Shown: in pieces, positions 25,892 through 35,765 of the stretch
How positions within the stretch are numbered: the first letter of the stretch is position 1
Layout of the letters: the number at the start of each line of letters is the position of its first letter
DNA from: Marinithermofilum abyssi
GTDB lineage: Bacteria; Bacillota; Bacilli; Thermoactinomycetales; DSM-45169
Reading direction: 5' to 3'
Assembly (NCBI RefSeq): GCF_014641195.1
Contig: NZ_BMHQ01000005.1
Coordinates: 225,376-289,375 of the forward strand
DNA length: 64,000 nt
Program-made: the position numbers and the translations under genes
Notes under the pieces: model-generated
Database searches by the model: none
Told to the model about the DNA's origin: nothing
What the model saw: the letters and a program-made list of their open reading frames with translations, nothing else

Positions 25892-27313
25892 TTATTCACC
25901 TTGTTTGCTGAGATTCGAGTGCTTGCGCGAGTACACAAAATAGATCAACAGGCCGACGGCCATCCAGATAAAGAAGGCCATCCAAGTAATAGGAGCCAGC
26001 TTGGAAATCAGGAACAGACAGAAAGCAATAGCCAAGAGGGGCACCCACGGCATCCCCGGTGTACGGAAAGGTCGATGGAGATCCGGCTCGGTTTTCCGCA
26101 GTACCAGCACCCCGACAGAAACCAAGGTGAAAGCGGCCAGTGTCCCGATGTTCACCAACTCCGCCAGTTTATCCAGCGGAATCAACGCACCGATCAAAGC
26201 CGCAATTGTTCCCAAGAACCAAGTAGCACCGAAGGGCGTACGGAATTTGGGATGAACGCTGGAAAACCCTTTGGGCAGCAGCCCGTCCCGGGACATGGCG
26301 AAGAAAATCCGCGTTTGTCCATACAACATCACCAGCATCACTGTCGTCATCCCGAGAATGGCACCCAGATCCACAAAGCCGGCGAACCAGTTTTGACCGG
26401 CAAATTGCAAAGCCAGCGACACCGGATGGTCCACACCTTCAAACTTTTTGAAGGGAACGATACCGGTCATGATGCCGGATACAATCACATACAGCAACGT
26501 ACAAATAGCCAAAGAGTAAATAATCCCCCGGGGAAGATCCCGACCCGGATTTTTCGTCTCTTCGGCAGCAGCCGCTACTGCATCAAAACCGATATAAGCA
26601 AAAAATACGAGCGCCGCCGCGGAGAAGACGCCGTCAAAGCCAAAAGGCATAAAGGGCTGCCAGTTGGCAGGTTTCACATAACCCACCCCGACCAGGATAA
26701 ACATCAACACAACGGCAATTTTGATGACTACCATGATGTTGTTGGTCCGTTTGGACTCGGTAATTCCCCGTGCCAGCAGGAAGGTAATCACCATCACAAT
26801 GATAAAGGCAGGCAAATTAAACAAAGTGGTCTTACCCGGTACTGCTCCCGGAGCAGCGGTCAAAGCCTCCGGCAAAACAATGCCGAAACCGCTTAATAAC
26901 GACTGGAAGTACCCTGACCAACCGGCAGAAACGGTACTGGTGGCCAGCAAATACTCCAACACCAGGTCCCACCCGATGATCCACGCGACAAATTCACCCA
27001 ACGTAGCATAGCTGTAGGTGTAAACGCTTCCGGAAACCGGTACCAGAGCTGCAAACTCTGCATATGCCAACGCTGCGAAAGCACATGCAAGGCCGGCAAC
27101 GATAAAAGACAGCACCAAGGCAGGGCCGGCTTTCAATGCACCGGTTCCAGTTAGCACAAAAATACCGGTTCCGATAATAGCGCCGATTCCCAACATGGTC
27201 AAATCCCATGTACCCAAGGCGCGCTTCAGGGTCTTGCCCTGTTTGGTCGTACGGAGCAATTCATCAATGCTCTTTTTACGAAACAGGCTCACAGGTTTTC
27301 CTCCTTTATTCAC
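25892..27313 (-). CDS. APC family amino-acid permease
   Basis: A 473-residue integral membrane protein with about twelve helices and the APC signature TMLGIGAIIGTGIFVLTGTG at the start of helix 1. The helix 6 region PAFIIVMVITFLLARGITES, the loop AAAAEETKNPGRDLPRGI and the conserved FRTP stretches are typical of the cationic amino-acid/YfnA-like branch of APC permeases. Substrate is not certain; homologues are often called amino-acid/polyamine transporters. Transcribed alone from a good sigma-A promoter, ending in a hairpin. Confidence 0.9.
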   Translation of the reverse strand: MNKGGKPVSLFRKKSIDELLRTTKQGKTLKRALGTWDLTMLGIGAIIGTGIFVLTGTGALKAGPALVLSFIVAGLACAFAALAYAEFAALVPVSGSVYTYSYATLGEFVAWIIGWDLVLEYLLATSTVSAGWSGYFQSLLSGFGIVLPEALTAAPGAVPGKTTLFNLPAFIIVMVITFLLARGITESKRTNNIMVVIKIAVVLMFILVGVGYVKPANWQPFMPFGFDGVFSAAALVFFAYIGFDAVAAAAEETKNPGRDLPRGIIYSLAICTLLYVIVSGIMTGIVPFKKFEGVDHPVSLALQFAGQNWFAGFVDLGAILGMTTVMLVMLYGQTRIFFAMSRDGLLPKGFSSVHPKFRTPFGATWFLGTIAALIGALIPLDKLAELVNIGTLAAFTLVSVGVLVLRKTEPDLHRPFRTPGMPWVPLLAIAFCLFLISKLAPITWMAFFIWMAVGLLIYFVYSRKHSNLSKQGE

Positions 27314-27372
27314 TAGTTTGATAATTTTGTAGTTTCATAGAATTCGGAAGCCTATTGATTAGCCCGTGATTT

Positions 27373-27401
27373 ATTCTAAGAAACCTTCACTTTTCTGTCA
27401 A
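27373..27401 (-). promoter_or_regulatory. Sigma-A promoter of the amino-acid permease
   Basis: Consensus -35 TTGACA (27396-27401) and -10 TAGAAT (27373-27378), spacing 17. It implies a leader of about 55 bases. Confidence 0.8.
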
Positions 27402-27442
27402 ACGCACTTTTTTCCAATGTTATCTTTAATATCTCCTATAAA

Positions 27443-27495
27443 AAAAGAAAAAACCGCAGCATTTACCGGTAAGTTGAGGTAAAAACCGCGGCACT
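27443..27495 (-). terminator. Terminator of the glpP-glpD transcript
   Basis: On the minus strand CCGC...TTTTACC pairs with GGTAAA...GCGG around a ten-base loop, followed by TTTTTTCTTTTTTT. It lies about 25 bases after the glpD stop. Confidence 0.8.
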
Positions 27496-27517
27496 ACTCT
27501 GTCAATGTCCAAATGCT

Positions 27518-29149
27518 TTATCCCTGAGGATGAGTCATTTTCATATGATGCTCCATCTTTTCGCGTTCATGCAGTTTCTTTTCCTGATCCCAACCTGCTT
27601 TTTCTGCCATAATCTCTAATACTTGTTCCAAGTTGGCTTCACAACGGGCTCGGTTAAAGTACAGATCTCCCGTTCGCCGGATCAAAAAGTCCGCAGCGGA
27701 TACGGCCATTTCCTCATCTACCGCAAATTCCACCTGAGCTTTCAGGAGATTCTCCGGATTTCCGCCGGCACGTTCCCATACCTTGGCGATATGCAGCCCG
27801 TACAGTTGTACCAATTCATCGGCATGATCCCGTTCAACACCCGCTTGGGCCATTTTGTCCACCCACTCGCGGCGGAAACGGACAAACCCTTCAGCACCCA
27901 TATCTCCGCCGCCGGTAATCGATGTGCGATCCGTTCGGCAGGAGACAAAAGAACGGATTCCTTTGCCAGACAACCGCCGGCAGACCAAGTCAACCGTCCG
28001 TTCAGCCATTTTCCGGAAACCGGTCAATTTGCCGCCGGCGATGGTGATCAGTCCCGTGTCGGACTGGAAGATCTCATCTTTCCGTGACAGTTCCGAGGGA
28101 CTTTTGCCCTCTTCGTGAATCAACGGACGCAGACCAGCCCAGCCGGATTCCACATCTTCCGGTTTCAGCTGAACATCCGGGAAGACATCGTTGACGCCTT
28201 TCAACAGATAATCCCGATCCTCTTCCGTCATGATTGGCTGATCGATCGGTCCTTGGTAGTTGGTATCCGTGGTGCCGATGTAAGTAGTGCGGCCGCGCGG
28301 AATGGCAAAGACCATTCGTCCGTCGGGCACATCAAAATAGATCGGTTGTTTCAACGGAAAACGTTCATGGGCCACCACCAAGTGAACCCCTTTGGTCAAA
28401 TGCAGACGTTTTCCTTTGAGCGAGTTATCTTTTTTCCGTAATTCGTCAACCCAGGGACCTGCGGCGTTTACCACTTCATGTGCTGTCATTTTATACTTTT
28501 TGCCGCTTACCAGATCCTGCACGTCGACAGCGGCCAACTTGCCCTTCTCATCGTAATCAAAGCTTTCCGCTCTGGCGTGATTGACAGCTTTGGCGCCCAA
28601 GGAGACGGCCGTTTTCATCACTTCCAGGGTTAGGCGGGCATCATCGGTCCGGTACTCGTAGTAGTAACCGGATCCCTTCAACCCTTTGGAACGGAGAAGC
28701 GGTTCTTTCTCCAACGTTTGTTGTTTGGACAACATTTTGCGGCGCTCTTCTTTTTTCACACCGGCCAAACGATCATACACAAAAAGACCGACGGAAGAAG
28801 CCAGCTTTCCATAGGTCCCGCCTTCATATATGGGCAGCATCATCGGAGCGGGACGGACAATATGAGGAGCACGTTCGTACAAGAGTGCCCGTTCGCGTCC
28901 CACTTCGCGAACCAAGTTGATTTCCAGTTGTTTCAGGTAGCGCAAACCACCGTGGATCAGTTTGGTAGAGCGGCTGCTGGTGCCTTCGCCGAAATCCTGC
29001 ATCTCTACCAGCCCGACGGACAAACCGCGGGAAGCAGCGTCCCAAGCGATCCCGGCACCGGTAATGCCGCCGCCGATCACCAATAGATCCAGCTTCTCCT
29101 TCGACATTTCATCCAGTATACGGGTACGACTTTTAGCTGAGAAATGCAT
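27518..29149 (-). CDS. glpD: Aerobic glycerol-3-phosphate dehydrogenase
   Basis: Membrane-associated flavoprotein oxidising glycerol 3-phosphate to dihydroxyacetone phosphate and feeding electrons to menaquinone. The 543-residue protein has the FAD fingerprint LLVIGGGITGAGIAWDAA near residue 20, GTSSRSTKLIHGGLRYLKQ, and the C-terminal cap domain. It starts 28 bases after glpP and has no promoter of its own in that gap, so it depends on glpP transcription. Confidence 0.97.
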   Translation of the reverse strand: MHFSAKSRTRILDEMSKEKLDLLVIGGGITGAGIAWDAASRGLSVGLVEMQDFGEGTSSRSTKLIHGGLRYLKQLEINLVREVGRERALLYERAPHIVRPAPMMLPIYEGGTYGKLASSVGLFVYDRLAGVKKEERRKMLSKQQTLEKEPLLRSKGLKGSGYYYEYRTDDARLTLEVMKTAVSLGAKAVNHARAESFDYDEKGKLAAVDVQDLVSGKKYKMTAHEVVNAAGPWVDELRKKDNSLKGKRLHLTKGVHLVVAHERFPLKQPIYFDVPDGRMVFAIPRGRTTYIGTTDTNYQGPIDQPIMTEEDRDYLLKGVNDVFPDVQLKPEDVESGWAGLRPLIHEEGKSPSELSRKDEIFQSDTGLITIAGGKLTGFRKMAERTVDLVCRRLSGKGIRSFVSCRTDRTSITGGGDMGAEGFVRFRREWVDKMAQAGVERDHADELVQLYGLHIAKVWERAGGNPENLLKAQVEFAVDEEMAVSAADFLIRRTGDLYFNRARCEANLEQVLEIMAEKAGWDQEKKLHEREKMEHHMKMTHPQG

Positions 29150-29177
29150 CCTGGCATCACCTCTTCTCTTACGTGTT

Positions 29178-29747
29178 TCAAACCTTCTGGTTCCACAACC
29201 CCCGACTGCTCACCGAAACGGCACTGGCACCGTTCTTGAACGCACTCCGAATATCGTCTTCACCCCGGATCAACCCACCAGCCACGATGGGAATATCCCG
29301 GCTGTCCCGCAAGGTTTCAAAAACCCATTTTGGAACGACACCAGGCATCACTTCCACAGCATCCGCTCTGGACTGCTTCAATAAATGTTTACCCGTTTCT
29401 ACCGACATGGTATCCGGAATAAACAGCCGCTGAATCGCAAACAGCCCTTCTTCCCGGGCAGAACGAATCAAATGGGTGCGAGTGGATACGATGCCGTCTG
29501 GCTGCACTTGGGAGCGGATGTATCGCAAAGCGGCACGGTCATTGCCAAACCCCTGAGCCAGATCGATGTGCAAATAGACCTGTTTGCCCATCGATTTCAC
29601 CCGCTTCACCACATCTGCGGCAGTGTTGATCTCTCCAAACAGCAAGAAGCAGACGGTCGGATCCGTCCCCTCCAATGACGCGAGTTCTTCTTCTTTCCGC
29701 AAAGCGGCGATTACGCGATGGTTTTGAATCGCTTGCCGGAAATCCAC
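29178..29747 (-). CDS. glpP: Glycerol-3-phosphate-responsive antiterminator
   Basis: RNA-binding regulator that, when bound to glycerol 3-phosphate, lets RNA polymerase pass terminators in glp leaders. From the GTG at 29745-29747, eight bases after AAGGAGG, the protein has 189 residues, matching B. subtilis GlpP; an ATG further upstream lacks support. The core HRVIAALRKEEELASLEGTD and QSRADAVEVMPGVVPKWVFE and PIVAGGLI are typical of this TIM-barrel family. It precedes glpD directly and follows glpK after a hairpin that is a plausible target of the protein. Confidence 0.94.
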   Translation of the reverse strand: MDFRQAIQNHRVIAALRKEEELASLEGTDPTVCFLLFGEINTAADVVKRVKSMGKQVYLHIDLAQGFGNDRAALRYIRSQVQPDGIVSTRTHLIRSAREEGLFAIQRLFIPDTMSVETGKHLLKQSRADAVEVMPGVVPKWVFETLRDSRDIPIVAGGLIRGEDDIRSAFKNGASAVSVSSRGLWNQKV

Positions 29748-29764
29748 ATTGGTCTCCTCCTTAA

Positions 29765-29827
29765 AAATGCAAAAAGAGTCCCCACCCCGTTGCAAACAAA
29801 CGCTCGGATTGGTGAGGGACTCTTCTC
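29765..29827 (-). terminator. Leader terminator upstream of glpP, probable GlpP target
   Basis: Inverted repeat AAGAGTCCCTCACC / GGTGGGGACTCTT with one mismatch and a loop of about 24 bases, followed by TTTTGCATTTTT on the minus strand and then the glpP ribosome binding site. It may end the glpFK transcript and also be the site where GlpP allows read-through into glpP-glpD. Confidence 0.65.
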
Positions 29828-29905
29828 TTCGTCTCCAGTCCCGACACATTCAGATTTTCCTGTTGTTTAAATATATTATAACAAAGCGAGCCCTGGATGC
29901 AAAAA

Positions 29906-31516
<1,611 letters not shown>

Positions 31517-31526
31517 TTAAAACGGT

Positions 31527-32351
31527 TCAGTTGGCTTTGGAACGACCTGCCGGAACCTTTGTTTGTGCCGGCAAATACGTTTGAATCAACCTATCATAGA
31601 CCCATGCGCCGAACAAACCGCCCAAAATCGGTGCGGCCACAGGCACCCAGAAGTAGACATCGGGTCCAGGGAAACCGATAGGACCCCAGCCGGCAACAGC
31701 CGCAAAGAGTTTCGGTCCCAAATCCCGTGCCGGGTTCAGAGCAAATCCGGTTAGGCTGCCCCAGGAACCGCCGATGACGGCCACTGTCAAGCCAATTACC
31801 AACGGAGTCAGGTGATTCAAAGCCGGCACCAACGGATTCCGATCATCTCCTACGGCCAAAATGACGATCAACAGCAAGGCGGTAATCATGAACTCCACAA
31901 AGAAAGCATCCCAATTGCTCAAGAAGGGCGCCGGATAGGTGGAGAAAATTTTTGCCGTTGCCAGACTGTCGGCACTCCCCCGCACGATATCCTTCGTTTT
32001 TTCAAACTGGGCAAAAGCGCCGCGATACAGGAAGTACGTCGCGGCTGCTCCCGTAAAGGCACCCAACACCTGCGCAATGATGTAAGGGATTACATTTTTC
32101 CACGGAAATCCGCGAAACACGGCCATCGTAATCGTTACCGCCGGATTGATATGAGTTCCGGAAACGGCACCAGTGACATAGATGGCGATGGTTACTGCCA
32201 ACCCCCACAGGAGTGCGACATCCCACAAGTTGTACGGAAGCTCATTCAGTACCCAACCAGCTACAGCTCCCACACCGATGAAGATCAGAAGAAAAGTACC
32301 GAAAAATTCAGATAGACATGCCCCCCATAATTTCCGATCCAACAGATTCAC
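31527..32351 (-). CDS. glpF: Glycerol uptake facilitator (MIP family)
   Basis: Aquaglyceroporin channel of 271-274 residues with six membrane helices and both NPA boxes, GTHINPAVT near residue 68 and FALNPARDLGP near 200. The aspartate after the second NPAR marks a glycerol rather than a water channel. The listed start is a GTG overlapping AAGGAG; a TTG at 32340-32342 lies eight bases after the same site and is the better start. First gene of the glp operon, with sigma-A promoter, cre and leader hairpin upstream. Confidence 0.95.
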   Translation of the reverse strand: MNLLDRKLWGACLSEFFGTFLLIFIGVGAVAGWVLNELPYNLWDVALLWGLAVTIAIYVTGAVSGTHINPAVTITMAVFRGFPWKNVIPYIIAQVLGAFTGAAATYFLYRGAFAQFEKTKDIVRGSADSLATAKIFSTYPAPFLSNWDAFFVEFMITALLLIVILAVGDDRNPLVPALNHLTPLVIGLTVAVIGGSWGSLTGFALNPARDLGPKLFAAVAGWGPIGFPGPDVYFWVPVAAPILGGLFGAWVYDRLIQTYLPAQTKVPAGRSKAN

Positions 32352-32391
32352 TCCTTTTTCCCATAATTACCGTACATTTCCCTCGAAGATG

Positions 32392-32450
32392 TAAAAGGCC
32401 GTACTTCCCCTTCCCCATGGTGCACTGCGAAAAAGGGTACGTACGACCTC
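32392..32450 (-). terminator. GlpP-type leader terminator of glpF
   Basis: On the minus strand GGTCGTAC (32441-32448) pairs with GTACGGCC (32397-32404), followed by TTTT. Inside, CCCTTTTTC can pair with GGGGAAGGGG. Position between promoter and glpF, and a linked glpP gene, make it a likely site of glycerol-3-phosphate-dependent antitermination. Confidence 0.7.
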
Positions 32451-32469
32451 TCCTCATCTCCGGTCGACA

Positions 32470-32483
32470 TGTACGCGCTTACA
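32470..32483. promoter_or_regulatory. cre site (CcpA binding) in the glpF leader
   Basis: TGTAAGCGCGTACA on the minus strand differs at one position from the palindromic consensus TGTAAGCGCTTACA. It begins about 14 bases downstream of the predicted transcription start, the usual place for CcpA repression by roadblock. Confidence 0.8.
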
Positions 32484-32503
32484 AGCTGTTTTTCTTATAG
32501 GCC

Positions 32504-32532
32504 ATTATAATGGATTCACGAAATAGACACAA
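32504..32532 (-). promoter_or_regulatory. Sigma-A promoter of glpF-glpK
   Basis: The -35 TTGTGT (32527-32532) and perfect -10 TATAAT (32504-32509) are 17 bases apart. Predicted start near 32497, giving a leader of about 145 bases. Confidence 0.8.
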
Positions 32533-32781
32533 CCTTTTTTCGCAGGCGATTCTTTCTATTATACACCCTTTCGCTCCTTGAACTTCCCCTCCTTCTTTCC
32601 CACAGCCCACGGGGGAAATGAGACTGCCAAATGTTTGGAGGCGATTGGCCGCCACCCAGCTGGGAAAAAGCCTGTTGTATGTTTACGCACCGACGCTGTG
32701 TGCCTTGCCTGTTTTATTGATCGCATTCACTGTTTTTCCGTATTTTACTATTATGAAGAAAAGTCCTCCTCGCAAAAGGCT
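32533..32781. other. Region between glp promoter and small gene
   Basis: No supported gene. A plus-strand frame at 32618-32833 (71 codons) contains one hydrophobic stretch, but its C-terminus runs through the terminator and into the gene on the other strand, so I do not call it. Confidence 0.4.
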
Positions 32782-32808
32782 TCAGAAAGCCCCTCTTTCG
32801 AAGGGCTC
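32782..32808 (-). terminator. Terminator of the 64-residue protein gene
   Basis: Stem AGCCC/GGGCT (32788-32792 with 32803-32807) followed by TTTCT on the minus strand. Confidence 0.5.
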
Positions 32809-32816
32809 TCTTCGTT

Positions 32817-33011
32817 TCACCCCATATTTTTAATCAGGTGATGTACCTGCTCTCTTGCGGATCCCTTCGCTTGTAAGTCTTCCGTTTGCACGCCATACCA
32901 ATTCATCAGTTCTTGCCACAAAGTCTGCTTTTGCTCCGGTGTCAGCTTCATCTTCCCCACCAGATAGTGGTACAGTTTTTCCACTCGGTGTGCATCTTGG
33001 TTCAAGGTCAT
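32817..33011 (-). CDS. Small hypothetical protein (64 residues)
   Basis: Predicted soluble, helical, slightly basic protein of 64 residues starting MTLNQDAHRVEKLYHYLVGK. GAGG lies five bases before the ATG and a terminator-like hairpin follows the stop. I do not recognise a family. The neighbouring glp and gal operons give no hint of function. Coding is moderately supported by signals and a protein-like composition. Confidence 0.55.
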   Translation of the reverse strand: MTLNQDAHRVEKLYHYLVGKMKLTPEQKQTLWQELMNWYGVQTEDLQAKGSAREQVHHLIKNMG

Positions 33012-33213
33012 CTCTTCCTCTCTGTCCGGATCGATGAATGGAAGATTTCATCTTTCACTATACCAGTTTCATGTCATGAACGCAGGAAGAACTGTTTAAA
33101 GAACACCCAAAAAGTTGCTAGAGAAACAGGAATCATTTTATAGCCGGACTGATTCCTCCTGCCAACCCTATGTGATTCGGTTCCCAAGGTACGAGTAGTT
33201 TAACGCATAGATA
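33012..33213. other. Intergenic stretch with a hairpin
   Basis: No gene. GGAATCA and TGATTCC (about 33129-33155) can pair around a 14-base loop, directly upstream of the two-hairpin repeat at 33214. Confidence 0.35.
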
Positions 33214-33300
33214 CTTGTCGGAGAGTTTACACCCTCCCTCGTCCGACGCTCGGTTTCATCCTAACCCTAAAGGGCTGGGTTTTCCTACTCGCTATCTATA
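33214..33300 (+). repeat. IS200/IS605-type end-like repeat, copy 1 (solo)
   Basis: About 70 bases from CCCTCCCT (33232) to CTATA (33300) match 54627-54695 with only about ten differences, in the same orientation. Each copy has two potential hairpins: GTCGGA...TCCGAC, and an AACCC/GGGTT stem around AAAGGGC. In copy 2 the repeat follows a tnpB 3' fragment, so it looks like the right end of a TnpB-carrying IS. Copy 1 has no transposase gene beside it. Confidence 0.6.
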
Positions 33301-33356
33301 GAATAGAAACCCTCCGTCGCTGAAATAAGCAAGACCGTTGCTGGGAACGGCAGCTG

Positions 33357-33402
33357 GAAAAACACCGCGGCCCCCTTGTTCCGGTTGCTCACGGTGTTTT
33401 TC
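33357..33402. terminator. Terminator of the gal operon
   Basis: AAAAACACCG pairs with CGGTGTTTTT across a loop of about 24 bases that includes further pairing. It overlaps the stop codon of the ROK gene and works in both directions. Confidence 0.8.
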
Positions 33403-34618
33403 ACTGCCCCATGGGTTCAAACATTTTTTGCAACACCAGAGTGAACGCTCCGATCGCTTGAGCGTGAGTACCCAATTCAGACACGGTGATGCTGACTTCT
33501 TTAGCCGGAACGGATAAAGCCCGGTTCTTAACGGTTTCTTTTAACGGCTCCAAAACAAAGTCTCCAGCCCGGATCACGCCGCCGCTTAAAATGATTTTGG
33601 TCGGGTTGAACAAATTGACCAGATTGGCCAAGCCGATACCCAGATATCGTCCCGTTTCGGCCAGCACTTTCCGGGCCAGAGGGTCTCCCTCCTCAGCAGC
33701 TCGGCAGATATCTTTTCCCGTGACGGAAGCTCCTGCCTCTACCCGCCCTGACAACGAGGAAGGGATTCCTTCGCGAATCCGAGCCAGTGCCCGTTTCGCC
33801 ATCGCCGGTCCGGAAGCAAAAGCTTCCACACAGCCGTGGTTGCCGCAACTGCATGGCGGGCCGTCCAGGTCAATCACTGTATGCCCCAGCTCACCCGCAG
33901 TAAAGGATGGACCATGGATCAGCCGATGTTCCAGCATAATGCCGGCACCCACTCCTGTACCCACATTAACCACGATGAAATCGCCGACATCCTTCCCTTG
34001 ACCAAACCAGCTTTCACCCAAGGCAAGTGCACGGACGTCATTCTCCACTTCCACTGGAAGGTCGAATTCTTTTTCCAGCAGGGTGCGAAGCGGGATATCT
34101 TTCAGCCCCAAGTTGGGTGCGAAAATGGAAATCCCCTTATCCGGATCCACTAAACCATGCATCCCCACACCAATACCCAGGATGGGAACCGATTGCTCAC
34201 GCGCTTTTTGAATCACGGTTTTTACGGCTTCTTTTACTATGGCTATAAATACATCTGCTTCCGGGCGAGTAGGAATGGGCAATTCCGCCTCTTCCAGAAT
34301 ATTGCCGTTCAAGTCGGCGGAAACCGCCTGCACCCGTTTCGCACCGGCATATACCCCCACCACACAAAAAGCCTCAGCATTGATGGTCAACATGATCGGC
34401 TTGCGGCCGCCGGTAGATTGACCGAGATCACTTTCTACTACCAACCGGGACTCCAACAGCTCTGCGACAATATTGGTTACTGTCGGCGGTGTCAACTTGG
34501 TATGCTTGGCGATCTCTGCCCGGGAAATCGGGCCGTGCAGCCGAATCACATTGAGAATGGCCGATTTATTTATCGACTTCATCCAGCGAAAGCTTCCAAT
34601 TTGCATGGAACGCGGCAT
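33401..34618 (-). CDS. ROK family transcriptional regulator
   Basis: A 405-residue NagC/XylR-type repressor from the ATG at 34616-34618, six bases after AAGGGGG. An N-terminal winged helix (about residues 10-70, GPISRAEIAKHTKLTPPTVT) precedes a ROK sugar-kinase-like domain with GIGVGMHGLVDPDKG, VNVGTGVGAGIML and the zinc motif CSCGNHGCVE. It is the last gene of the galT-galK-galE operon, so it most likely senses galactose or a derivative and represses that operon. Whether it retains kinase activity is not evident; the role is inferred from context. Confidence 0.88.
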   Translation of the reverse strand: MPRSMQIGSFRWMKSINKSAILNVIRLHGPISRAEIAKHTKLTPPTVTNIVAELLESRLVVESDLGQSTGGRKPIMLTINAEAFCVVGVYAGAKRVQAVSADLNGNILEEAELPIPTRPEADVFIAIVKEAVKTVIQKAREQSVPILGIGVGMHGLVDPDKGISIFAPNLGLKDIPLRTLLEKEFDLPVEVENDVRALALGESWFGQGKDVGDFIVVNVGTGVGAGIMLEHRLIHGPSFTAGELGHTVIDLDGPPCSCGNHGCVEAFASGPAMAKRALARIREGIPSSLSGRVEAGASVTGKDICRAAEEGDPLARKVLAETGRYLGIGLANLVNLFNPTKIILSGGVIRAGDFVLEPLKETVKNRALSVPAKEVSITVSELGTHAQAIGAFTLVLQKMFEPMGQ

Positions 34619-34646
34619 GGTTGTCCCCCTTTTCACCAACCCAACC

Positions 34647-35765
34647 TTAACGAATGAGAATATCCGGACGATGATACCATCTGCTGTCTAACTCCACTCG
34701 CAGTACAGGCCAATCTCCAGTATACGTCAAAAATTCATTGGAATCCTGCTTGACAAGAATGGTATCTTCCGATTTAATCCCCCGGATAGAAGGATTCCAG
34801 GCAAACGCTTGGTAAAGCTGAACATCCCCTTCACTCTCCAGTGTGGCCAAAAATTCACGGGAAGCGTAACCGGTCGGTCCACCTTGGTGAAGATAACGCC
34901 AATCTCCCGGGTACCCTGCCTGCTCATACGCCTCGATGCCCTTTTGAAACACTTCCCGGATGCGAACTCCCGGTCGGGTGGCATGGTTCATCACCGCATC
35001 AATTCGGGCCAGCTTGAACCGATTCTCCGCCACCTCCTTTGGCAGCGGTCCAAAATGGACGAACCGGGTGACATTGGCTACCAGGCCCCACTTCTCTGCA
35101 CACAAAACCAGCATCGCATACCGTTGCAGTTTTTTATCGGTTGGGATGGGGTGGCGATAGTTGTAGATGCGTTCATCGGCGGCCACAAGGAGCACCTGAA
35201 CCCGGGCTCCGAAGGCGATGACTTTGGAAGCTGCATGGGCGGCAATCTCATGCTCGATCATGCCCGGCTCAATCTCCCGGCAGGTGGACTCCACCGCTCG
35301 GGCCGCCATTTGGCACAACTCCCGGTACCGATCCTGCTCCGGCGGGGTCAGCACATAAGTCAACCGTGCCAAGGCTTGCCCGATGTAAACACCGTGATCC
35401 AATCCCAGAGCCGCCGGAAGTACATCCGCCCCTACCCGTCGCCCTTCACATAGGGCGGTCAATGCCTGCTCCGTCCCTTCCGTCCACTCCGTAGTGACAA
35501 ACTCAAATCCGAGACCGTCCAGCTCTTCTTCCCGGATCCGGGCCGCTTCCATCTGCGTGGTTACACAGACTGCCCGCTCCGGCAGGATGACCAAATCGGC
35601 CACGCCTTCTTCCACGGTCTGCACGATATCATTGGCACGTCCGCCCGTCAACCAGGAGAAGCTGCGACGTTTGCGAAGAATAACAGCATCCAGTTCTTTT
35701 TCGATCATTAAGTTCCTTACTTTCTCCAAACGATCCTCCACTTCCAGCCGGCTTGCCATCAGCAT
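34647..35765 (-). CDS. Creatinase/M24-fold protein with degenerate metal site
   Basis: A 372-residue protein of the M24 (Xaa-Pro peptidase/creatinase) superfamily: N-terminal creatinase-like domain to about residue 140, then the pita-bread domain. Where active peptidases have two metal aspartates (DxG... and ...SDxTRT), this protein has LCAEKWGL and ANVTRF, so both are changed; the HGxGHGIG segment is LHQGGPTGY, and the VHE glutamate becomes FAWNP. Only the last acidic residue (KSEDT) is clear. It therefore is probably not a metallopeptidase; it may be creatinase-like or structural. It overlaps galE by seven bases, tying it to galactose metabolism in an unknown way. Confidence 0.75.
   Translation of the reverse strand: MLMASRLEVEDRLEKVRNLMIEKELDAVILRKRRSFSWLTGGRANDIVQTVEEGVADLVILPERAVCVTTQMEAARIREEELDGLGFEFVTTEWTEGTEQALTALCEGRRVGADVLPAALGLDHGVYIGQALARLTYVLTPPEQDRYRELCQMAARAVESTCREIEPGMIEHEIAAHAASKVIAFGARVQVLLVAADERIYNYRHPIPTDKKLQRYAMLVLCAEKWGLVANVTRFVHFGPLPKEVAENRFKLARIDAVMNHATRPGVRIREVFQKGIEAYEQAGYPGDWRYLHQGGPTGYASREFLATLESEGDVQLYQAFAWNPSIRGIKSEDTILVKQDSNEFLTYTGDWPVLRVELDSRWYHRPDILIR

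Noticed and set aside
32578..32841. Plus-strand frames of 71 and 87 codons downstream of the glp promoter
   Set aside because: Weak start signals, and their ends overlap a terminator and the 64-residue gene on the other strand.
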